DNA of 64,000 nt. Origin: JAGPCK01 sp041675505. Lineage in GTDB: Bacteria > Bacteroidota > Bacteroidia > UKL13-3. Each line of letters opens with the position of its first letter. The first letter of the stretch is position 1. The stretch is from assembly GCA_041675505.1 (NCBI GenBank), contig JBAYTR010000007.1, positions 154,584 to 218,583 of the forward strand. Reading direction: 5' to 3'. Shown in pieces: positions 15,901 through 18,889 of this stretch. Position numbers and translations under genes: made by a program. The notes under the pieces are model-generated. The model saw only the letters and a list, made by a program, of their open reading frames with translations, was not told the DNA's origin and did not search any database.

Positions 15901-16340
15901 TCGCGCAATATTATCCAACTCGCGCTATTAATGCGTATAGTGTGGCGCAGCGAGGTAGTAGCCGTAGTGCAACTTACAATAGTGGTAGTTTTGCTTGCTC
16001 CTTTAAATGTAACTGTATTGTTAATACTCGTTCCGGTAATGGCGGGTATGTCTATTTGTTCAATGTATGTACCAGCAGCAATATCTACAATCAATGCTCC
16101 ATTAACGCCAAATGGTGCTGCGTTAGCTGGCCCACCGTCTGTACGGGCGTTTGCCGTTGTGATGTAAGTAACCAGCGAGTTAATGTCTTTAAACACCGTA
16201 GTGCCCGCAGTTCCGTTTGGATCAACCGTTACAGTACCTGAAATTTGTGTTGCACTGGCGTTAAAAACACCTGCAAAAAATGCAAAAATAAATGCAATGG
16301 TGTAGATGGCACTTCGCCTTGAGTTTGTTTTGTGTGTCAT
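1..16340 (-). CDS. Giant secreted beta-helix / Ig-like repeat surface protein (partial, C-terminus outside window)
   Basis: The frame read leftwards from the ATG at 16340 was open in every stretch I checked and runs off the window edge, giving at least 5,446 residues. The N-terminus (MTHKTNSRRSAIYTIAF, hydrophobic run, then NASA-TQ) is a signal peptide. The rest alternates right-handed parallel beta-helix segments, rich in short Asn/Gly/Thr/Ile turns such as NNxI and GIYI, with Ig/CARDB-like segments. Each module ends in a PDMGAxE or PDVGAYE-type motif; these lie near 14818, 13023, 11325, 9645, 7950, 6235, 4531, 2878 and 1234, so modules are 1.64-1.80 kb. After each Ig segment a TIDAG..S.TNFqSF..A..AL block restarts the helix. 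By analogy with other Bacteroidota giants it is probably a cell-surface adhesin, and a T9SS sorting domain would be expected beyond the window. The substrate is unknown. It is divergent from sodA. The open frame is certain, the function is inferred. Confidence 0.85.
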   Translation of the reverse strand, partial: MTHKTNSRRSAIYTIAFIFAFFAGVFNASATQISGTVTVDPNGTAGTTVFKDINSLVTYITTANARTDGGPANAAPFGVNGALIVDIAAGTYIEQIDIPAITGTSINNTVTFKGASKTTTIVSCTTATTSLRHTIRINSASWIILRDMTIRAGTSTFGWPVHLMGSTNNSRVANCNIDFGATALSSQTSDNYAGVVMNNSVNTLSTAGTFNNIDIDTNFIYGGQHSIWASGTAASSIMIRVRNNNADSANRYGFYFSGIGELKCLDNLIENRYASTSVSDGMGIYLVSSPAAASKIHDISRNKVINAERYGIYINSSAGVASPSRSRITNNAIGGGFRSTTPYGINMNSYNWDVFFNTVNIDNVATGTDASAFLFATCCTTGPTLIDIRNNIFAVTASGSSAVPFYYNQTNSLQYVVINTSSLNYNLYYKEGATSSTTLINLANSVFHTSTNLIGNGGYNSNSLIANPRFPSNYNVASFTPCFNGQAIAGYTTDINGNTRGATPDVGAYEYQASANDAGVTAIVGPAAPFTAGAQNVVLTLSNFGSTNLTSTNISYSVNGATPVNKAWTGNLAQCATTNVTFSGGDAYTFATATSYTIKGFTTSPNGASDGNALNDTATLSGVGTALSGNYTIDAGSPASATNFQSFSAAAAALNSGGVNGQVYITVVGSTPYVEQVSFSAIPGASAVNTITIDGGSGNAASRILSFNFPVTPSNYAVMRLNGTDYMRIKNLTIRSTSSTYGYGVLFTNQANYNIIDSCIVDLSTITSTSSANSAGICFSGASNNTSTAANNGSYNIIRNNEIKGAASGGPYRGVSLYGNTTGFDGSNVNNEFLNNVITNFYAEGIYLYYYLNNTVVRGNSISRPNRTTSTTVRGIYMYQYMQNMVVEANKIFNPFGGAPTSTAQFYGIELWYCYNIGNNVIKNNAIYNINGMGQHYGIYSYSNYGGTYYYNNTISFDFATAKTNTNSDHGINIYMGSNGVHDLKNNIITLRRSGSTAAAQRYGIYFQDYFTGTVSNNNLILAAAATATNYAARYNNLDYTSLAAWKASNSNAFDQASVSFDPVYASLTSDVTPTSCGINNLGVSVSGVTTDITGASRGAIPDMGAYEFSVTPSVNNAALIGFDATTTAMCAGGINAVVVLKNEGTANITSAKIDWAVNGSPQTQYSWSGTLAPGSSTNVTTGTATFTANSTNSISAYISEVNSTTDGCLFNDTASVSGISAMNGVYTINASGSGATNYTTFALAVTALTTRGVCGPVTFNVAANTYSGQFIIPAIPGASSTNTITFDGTTAAAAILTHANTGTSTRYTVRLNGSEWIRLKNLTIRSTSTNAWPVHLFNHSSNIQIRNCVIECTNTLTSQTSTNYIPVVINGTSATSVTSQTTSYNIDIDSNTINGGWYGISFYGNTTVGTNTGVNIRNNTFNNNGLYAFYPYYLTAPAVTNNTISMRVGNGASTASWALYLNGCQSDFSYPVKINSNTITRATQYGIYITNSGGSATTQRAQMINNAIGGGFTNVSSYGVYIASGTYWDVWFNSINIDNAATSASAAFRHAGSGASYMDIRNNNFAITNAGASGALCFMTGSGVTTNSLNYNNYFKQGASGSTNIVNVLGTNYTFTNFTTTAGANSISLSPSYTSATNLLPTVGTNNGIQILSISTDIRDSVRNNPPDIGAYELPSTATLDLGIVSLVLPDTTLPLGSHNVAVKVKNFAATTITGFRLSHSVNGSNIQDTVITGISLAQYDTISVYMGSGKQATFGMAANTFKVYVDNVNSTTDDNQVNDSISIGPRWPALSGVFTINPSGSGLTNFTSFTSAVAALNNGGVSGAVTLNVSSNTFNEQITINSISGASATNAIRFVGNGTASTTLNFAGNSTPNQHTVRLNGSQFISFENMTISGGGTTSNWVVHLFNAANNTIKKCKITIGGAGATSTSSNYAAIVANNSTTNATTSSSAIHNNVIDSNTIESGYYGVLVANSNSASINYFRGNTFTSTYYYAFYLQSSQGFVINDNIISMRSGNISSMGVYTSSATVANPYVSEIKRNKITGAGQYGIFMTSTTANSSGVLGEISNNMVGGGFTNTSSGYGIFLNSSSYWRVWHNTVNYDGTGTSSSLFVQNGSNVDVRNNIFAITNAAATLALPVYITPTSAVSTFDYNNFYSAASASLANLAGNIFNTSTFRTAAYPTAAGLFSTNKNPAYTSSTDLHINEACMNGTNLGITTDIDGNTRAGVPDMGADEMTSVAALDASIMKINVPVFPYSSGLQPINVTYQNNGSSTLTALTIGYSVNGGTAITETLTGLSVAPCDTVNFTFTANFNFGTGPNVLKVFTSAPNSGTDANVANDTITSSPFCVGMSGTYTINPSGSGSTNYTSFAAAVAALNCGGLSGSVVFNVANGTYNEQIAISPVSGASAANTVTFQSASGNPANVTLSNSPTVGNYVVYLNGADYVTFNKITLINSNTVNGLYNVVLLANGANFNTVRGCSLSNANPTQGNLIFSSATSDHNNTIVSNVFTGASYGINWQSSTSSPANYALNNVIDSNTFTNQYNYAVYLYYHNQHKIRYNQITSSSATTFYGISSQYCYQAPVITNNKIVVNNTTNQAYGMLLNGLNNSNTSSPKGLVANNMVKVGAGTGTSYGIQVDQYAYYTDFLHNTVSVTPTTGIGFAMHINQGTASYNTDNCTFANNIFQSTSTSTSSFAFWHNSTNLTGVVIDNNNYFVAAGNVGRQQGTNRATLAAWKSGNPTYNINSTDKRAEFVSSTDLHLSGPCLDNTGSNAYNSQVPDDIDGQTRNSSTPDVGADEFNANATDFLVRRITAPTAYNASPQTVTVKVVNNGSATVNSVVLGYSINGGTTVSQTFTGLTLASCDSTDLSFSTQVSIPTGLSVLRAFVNGNINSSADANSANDTALASFCTPLAGIFTIDAGIPVSSTNFQSFTAAISALTSCGGVSGAVTFNVAKGTFTEQISLGAVAGISLSNNVSFIGAGVDSTILTFESSNTSARHTLLLNAASYITFKSLTIRGGGSGSFAWPVHLLSSANNNIIRNCKIEITGTGATSTSTNFSSVVINNSATSPTSQGTANNNTVDSCTIISGYYGIMSAVSSGTNINYYNHNTISNSYYCGVYLTGAQTPKINNNSISVRTTSGTTSSVGIYLTSAISGGTNVSEITGNKITNTGQYGIFITSSSAVAAARGKLVNNSIGGGFTNTNDVAGIYFSGSSYNWDVYFNSVNIDVANVGTNSAAMYLGNCCTQGSTLLDVRNNLLAVTNASSSSYLLYLPNGYSYAYSSTGSADYNLFYRAGSSSANFIYDAGNLLTSTNYSGWSGYYNNCKVANPNFASSFNLTPGNPCNKGVAISGITTDINGVTRNTPPDMGAVEIVGDTNNAAMVQLVSPTAPFASGSRNLTVEVRNSGSNTITALQVGYIANNGTPVVMNWTGSLSPCATTNVTFSGANALNISAGTSYTIKFYTANPNGQTDPNVTNDTVTVSFGSALCGSYTINSGLPASASNFQSFTAAVNALNSSGVSCPVTFDVASGTYNEQVELNTVPGSSSVNTITFDGGTGNAATRTLWFTATTQADAHTFRITNTPGVTIRNLTIQGRGASFGWPVHINGNSSSFTQVKNCRINYNGTTGETAASGNHATVVVNNSKTSIGTNSSASNIQIDSNEITGGYYGVYITGNNSYPMTLRSNTITNVHYQGVYIFYYYGIKVLNNTINMHTSGPASSSGLYITQCFNNGTDSHEIRNNSITNAKQYGMYIYYLQAGTTNRSKITNNMVAGNFVSTAAYGIFIDGYTTYMDMWHNSVNLNVATSSAQYAAISSGTNGNNNWDVRNNVFAYTAASGSGLPAYFGNVTGTFVLDYNDYFNAAATNLLYRTNTATTYTNSTFNTVAAGGANSVNVNPAFTSATDLRSTNNAINGIYIPSVATDIDGRNRLNPPDMGCSEVPLSLDMSATALLSPTNPTSAGTFDLSFRIKNVGVSTVTSATVGYIINGGAAQTTSWSGSLAADDTASVVFTNAFTGVLGSSYEIKVFVVNPNSSADAAPVNDTLTTTICPGYSGTYTINAAGSGPNNFTSFASAISAISSCAGVAGPLTFNVAANTYNEQVSVPAINGASATNTIRFVGAGQANTIINNNSTGHTVRLNGSQYITFENFTIRANGTSSTWPVLIANAQNNTIKNCKIEFAGSAATSTNSNLIAVAISGSATSATTSSTTATNNYIDSCTIVAGYTSIQSYVNNGMLKNYFRWNTINSPWYYGVFTQNNQAIEFTENTLTMRNGNVNSVGIYLGSSATSPSTHNISSNKIVGSGTSGVQLYGNGSSSNLTPGTFVNNMIGGGFTSTTVYGMVVSSSNWRMWHNTVVIDNVPTATSYAYYHTGGSNNDTRNNVFSVNDASATFAQPVFIQTASVVNPFNYNNLYNAAGTNLITVGSNTFTTGNYKANYPSGAGVNSTAFNPNTISSTDLHIGEACMNGTDLGITVDIEGHTRGSVPDMGADEMNTIPSLDASVLKINTPTNPYSTGSQTVNVTLQNNGSAPINSLVVAYSVNGATAVVQNISDTVQPCDTLNFSFTTPYNFGAGPNVLKVYVYSPNGGNDANLINDTITTLPFCVPMSGTYTINQSGSGSTNYVSFAAALSALQCGGVNGPVVFDVSNGTYNEQINLVPVQGASASNTITFQSVSGNSANVTVSAAPGIENYVLNFNGADYMRIRNITITNPSTSTGYYNVVQYTGNADNNELRGCVISNSTPTSGNLVNVSNTKNYYNKIVGNTFNGGSTGIQWQSNTSSPYASRIEIDSNTFNNQYSYAVYVYYTDSVRIRGNTISTNVANTNYYGINATGTFVNNIVTYNKITGFLGGYGIYLSSFGNNGSPTNRSLIANNFIQGGSAANTAYGFYCSYVVYTDFLHNSVNLTSATGTAMALYSNSSLQNNIFANNIFQSMSAGTGSYAFNSASSFSSNTINFNNYFVAAGNIGYLSSSNRATLANWKSATGQDVNSVNLRADFTSSTDLHLNSPCLDNTGTNAYNSLAGVDIDGQTRSVTTPDMGADEFSTSAFDIQVSTITAPTTYSASPQTVSVRIVNRGSTTITSAILGYNVNDGTATSQTFTGLTLAACDSMDLSFSTQVSLPGGLSVLKAFVNGQLNGSSNDASAANDTANVSFCNSLAGTFTINNAASVSATNFTSFASAVAAMRSCGLGGAVTFNVAAGTYNEQVNIVNIPGVSATNTVTFNGTDSATTIVQFNATNTNARHVVMIDSCKHITFRNFKIVNTGSSFAWGIHLRGNASAPTDSVRIARCTVVIPFNTGTNFNGIVLSNSLTSPTTQGSYCSAITLDSNTTYGGYYGLSYFGVSTSVRNSGATIRDNKFMNSYWGNRLDFLSGPVITGNISESNGKQTSTNTNAYSFYFNSCDSVKVTRNQIYGAAGGYSIYLTSVNGTSGAENQIVNNMIQLGEGNVT

Positions 16341-16720
16341 TTGCTTGTTTGTTGAGTAAAACTGTAGCAGACAGTTCAGCGCAACAATGTTTAGAAAGTA
16401 TAATGAACAAAACCCGAAAGGGTATAAGAAGTTGTGGATTGTCTTACTATATCAGGTATCCCAGAAACTGGCCAAAAAAATAAATAGCCGCCCCTTCTTA
16501 AAAGAATCGAAAGAATGAATGTTAATGTAATTGGTCATGCTGTTTCGTTTGGTTATCCACAATTTTGTTAAAAATATGGATTAGCGAATTTAGGTATTAG
16601 CTTGAGAAAAACAAATTTTCAAAAAAAGCGAATTAATAAATGTATGAATTGTCGTTTTCAGTTCATGAGCGTTAAAGAACTATTGCCTTATATTTGCGCG
16701 AACATTTAAAAATAAACATT
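16341..16720. other. Divergent intergenic region between the giant surface gene and sodA
   Basis: These 380 bp are AT-rich and hold no convincing gene. The rightmost 30 bp contain the sodA -7 box. I found no clear TAnnTTTG box for the leftward giant gene. One exact DnaA-box 9-mer (TTATCCACA, 16553-16561) and one near-match on the other strand (16433-16441) are present but are weak evidence for any origin function. Confidence 0.6.
16689..16696 (+). promoter_or_regulatory. Bacteroidota -7 box of sodA (TATATTTG)
   Basis: TATATTTG fits the TAnnTTTG consensus exactly and lies 24 bp before the ATG. No good TTG-type -33 box stands about 20 bp upstream. An in-frame TTG at 16694 falls inside this box, so it cannot be the start codon. 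Confidence 0.6.
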
Positions 16721-17329
16721 ATGTCATTTACACTTCCCGCTTTACCCTATGCATTTGATGCACTGGAGCCGCATATCGATGCAAAAACCATGGAAATTCA
16801 CCACGGCAAACATCACAATGCCTATGTAACTAACCTGAACAATGCCATTGCCGGAACCGATGCAGAAAAACTGAGTATAGAAGATATTTGCAAAAACATC
16901 AGCAAATACCCTATGGCCGTGCGCAACAACGGTGGTGGTCATTACAACCACAGTTTATTCTGGAGCATACTTTCTGCTAACGGTGGTGCCCCTGCAGGAA
17001 AATTAGCTGAGGCTATCACCACTGAATTGGGCGGACTTGATGCCTTAAAAGAAAAAATGAATGCTGCCGGTGCCACACGTTTCGGTAGCGGATGGGCTTG
17101 GTTATGTGTTGACGCTAACAAAAAATTGTGTGTGTGTTCTACACCCAATCAAGATAACCCGTTAATGGACGTAGCTGATTGTAAGGGCACCCCTGTGTTG
17201 GGTATTGACGTGTGGGAACATGCCTATTATTTAAACTACCAAAACCGCAGACCCGATTATCTTTCCGCTATTTGGAACGTAATCAACTGGGCTGAAGTAG
17301 GCAAACGTTACGAAGCTGCTTTGAGTTAA
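16721..17329 (+). CDS. sodA: Superoxide dismutase, Mn/Fe family
   Basis: A 202-residue cytoplasmic superoxide dismutase, full length for the family. It converts superoxide to hydrogen peroxide and oxygen. Visible motifs are the first metal histidine in MEIHHGKHHNAYV (about residue 27), the second in GGGHYNHSLFW, the GSGWAWL core, and the DVWEHAYYL signature carrying the Asp and His ligands. The GGGHYNHS segment is closer to manganese or cambialistic enzymes than to strict iron enzymes, so the metal is not settled. The ATG at 16721 is chosen because the preceding in-frame TTG lies inside the promoter. It is monocistronic, ending in a strong hairpin shared with the convergent ridA gene. Confidence 0.97.
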   Translation: MSFTLPALPYAFDALEPHIDAKTMEIHHGKHHNAYVTNLNNAIAGTDAEKLSIEDICKNISKYPMAVRNNGGGHYNHSLFWSILSANGGAPAGKLAEAITTELGGLDALKEKMNAAGATRFGSGWAWLCVDANKKLCVCSTPNQDNPLMDVADCKGTPVLGIDVWEHAYYLNYQNRRPDYLSAIWNVINWAEVGKRYEAALS

Positions 17330-17334
17330 AAGGA

Positions 17335-17381
17335 AAGCCACTGATTTCACTGATTTTGTTAATCAGTGAAATCAGTGGCTT
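17335..17381. terminator. Bidirectional terminator between sodA and ridA
   Basis: A perfect 21-bp stem (17335-17355 with 17361-17381) closes a 5-nt loop between two convergent genes. The arms carry AATCAGTGGC, which recurs at 18568 and 18848, so the hairpin may come from a dispersed repeat. Confidence 0.8.
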
Positions 17382-17413
17382 CTTATATACATAGCCTTTG
17401 TCTGCTCTAATGA

Positions 17414-17794
17414 TTATTTCACCGCTACTACAGAAATTTCTACATTAGCATTCAGAGGTAACTTCACCACTTGAACTGTTTCGCGTGCAGGAAAATTGGC
17501 TGTAAAGAAACTCCCGTATACTTCATTAATGGCTGCGAAGTTGCCTAAGTCAGTACAGTAAATAGTCGTTTTTACTACGTGACCAAAGTCCATTCCTGCC
17601 TCGGTTAAAATAGCTTGCAGGTTTTCCATTACTTTTTTCGTTTCTGCTTTGATGTCGGTTTGAACCATTTCACCGGTTGCTGCATCTTTGGCCACCTGCC
17701 CTGAGGTATATAAGGTGTTGCCAATCATCACTCCGTGGCTGTAAGGGCCAATGGGCTCAGGAGCATTCTTGCTGGTTACAATTTTCTTTTCCAT
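17414..17794 (-). CDS. ridA: RidA family enamine/imine deaminase
   Basis: The 126 residues from MEKKIVTSKNAPEPIGPYS match the usual RidA length. RidA proteins hydrolyse reactive enamine/imine intermediates released by PLP enzymes such as threonine dehydratase. The family signature is intact: GPYSHGV near the start, TSGQV, and FPARETVQV..LPLNANVEISVVA, containing the conserved Arg and Glu of the active site. The frame stays open upstream to an ATG at 17905. That extension (MKVFVSILLCGLFLLSLKC..FAQ) looks like a signal peptide but overlaps the divergent gene's start by 61 bp. I prefer the internal ATG at 17794, which leaves a 50-bp divergent promoter region; a secreted form is not excluded. Confidence 0.88.
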   Translation of the reverse strand: MEKKIVTSKNAPEPIGPYSHGVMIGNTLYTSGQVAKDAATGEMVQTDIKAETKKVMENLQAILTEAGMDFGHVVKTTIYCTDLGNFAAINEVYGSFFTANFPARETVQVVKLPLNANVEISVVAVK

Positions 17795-17844
17795 GCTTTT
17801 CGGTTTTGAAGGAGTATTTTTGCTTTTATTAATTGATTGTGCAA

Positions 17845-18510
17845 ATGAACATTTTAGCGACAGGAGAAACAAGCCGCATAGAAGAATTGAAACAAAAACT
17901 TTCATCAGATATTGTTTTGACGGTGGTAAATAAACGTGATTTATCGAAGGCCAATTTAAATGATTTCGATATCATTTTCGATTTGAATTTCGATGATGCG
18001 CCCGACTCTTCTGTATACTCCGGCTTTACAGGCAAAGCCGTTTTTGTTTCTGCGGCTAAACTGCAACTGGCCGGTATAACTCCGCTCAACCACTCGCTGC
18101 TTATCGGCTTTAATGCTTTACCCACTTTTATTAACCGCACCCTGTGTGAGGTAAGTTTAGCAGATAAAAAGAACGAGACCTTACTTCAGAAAATTATTAC
18201 TGCGCTGGGTTGGACCGCAAAGTTGGTTGATGACCGCGTAGGAATGGTTACACCACGCCTGGTGTACATGATTATTAACGAAGCATATTATACTGTACAG
18301 GAAGGAACAGCTTCTAAAAGCGATATTGATTTAGGAATGAAGTTGGGTACCAACTATCCGATGGGGCCTTTTGAGTGGTGTGAAAAAACGGGCATCCGAA
18401 ATGTGTATGAAGTGCTTGAAGCAATATACAACGATACGCGAGATGAACGCTACAAGATTTGCCCGCGGCTCAAAACAGAGTACCTGAAATCAAAACAATT
18501 GTTTGCTTAA
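17845..18510 (+). CDS. 3-hydroxyacyl-CoA dehydrogenase-like protein (C-terminal domain, degenerate N-terminus)
   Basis: 221 residues. The C-terminal half (GWTAKLVDDRVGMVTPRLVYMI.NEA, then GTNYPMGPFEW) is the all-helical dimerisation domain of 3-hydroxyacyl-CoA dehydrogenases. The N-terminal 100 residues begin MNILATGE and look like a reduced Rossmann fold without the full GxGxxG cofactor signature. The protein is shorter than the usual ~280-residue enzyme, so activity is doubtful. A TATTTTTG -7 box at 17815-17822 lies upstream of the ATG at 17845; an earlier GTG-like start is less likely. The gene diverges from ridA. A role in fatty-acid oxidation is inference from the family only. Confidence 0.75.
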   Translation: MNILATGETSRIEELKQKLSSDIVLTVVNKRDLSKANLNDFDIIFDLNFDDAPDSSVYSGFTGKAVFVSAAKLQLAGITPLNHSLLIGFNALPTFINRTLCEVSLADKKNETLLQKIITALGWTAKLVDDRVGMVTPRLVYMIINEAYYTVQEGTASKSDIDLGMKLGTNYPMGPFEWCEKTGIRNVYEVLEAIYNDTRDERYKICPRLKTEYLKSKQLFA

Positions 18511-18567
18511 GAAGCAGCCTTACAGTTTTCACAAAACTCTTCAGAATAAACTTTTTGTAATCTGTGC

Positions 18568-18889
18568 AATCAGTGGCGCAATAAAAAGCTAAAAAAACTA
18601 CTCTTTGATTGTCCATGGTTGGCGTCCTCGCCAAACCATCCGAGCACCTCAATTACGACCACTCCATATAGTGTTGTAGAAAAGAAAACCTCGAAGAAAA
18701 TACCTCGTAATAAGCTGCTGACGAATGAACATGCTCTCTCGGTGAAGCCGAAAAAAGTACATAATACAAGTATATCCTTTCTGTGGTATGGCGGGGACGC
18801 CAACCACGGACGGGACCACTTACAGAACCTTAAGCTCAGCGAAACTAAATCAGTGGCTACAAAAAAACTAAAGCATTACTCTTTCGACT
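18568..18889. repeat. Imperfect direct repeats on either side of the REP element
   Basis: AATCAGTGGC, then AAAAAAACTA, then a CTCTTT-starting stretch occur at 18568-18611 and again at 18848-18889 with different short gaps. The right copy includes the malic enzyme stop codon. The REP element starts at the end of the left copy. It may be a duplication at insertion or an older repeat used as a target. Confidence 0.45.
18610..18811 (-). mobile_element. Non-autonomous REP/MITE element derived from the RAYT element
   Basis: This 202-bp sequence is an inverted, internally deleted copy of the RAYT element at 42561-43159. From TGTCCATGGTTGGCG at 18610, about 140 bp match the reverse complement of that element's right end; then CCGAAAAAAGTAC to the end matches its left end. 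The central ~0.4 kb encoding the transposase core is missing. Both ends fold into GGTTGGCG/CGCCAACC-type hairpins with small bulges. It sits between the 3' ends of two convergent genes and could also act as a terminator. It presumably depends on a transposase supplied elsewhere. Confidence 0.85.

Noticed and set aside
591..16241. Many rightward open frames of 60-190 codons across the first 16 kb
   Set aside because: All lie antisense to the continuous leftward frame of the giant repeat protein, and several repeat with its module period, as expected for shadows.
16433..16561. Two DnaA-box-like 9-mers in an AT-rich region, possible replication origin
   Set aside because: One exact match and one near match are expected by chance in a window this size, and no dnaA, dnaN or box cluster is present.
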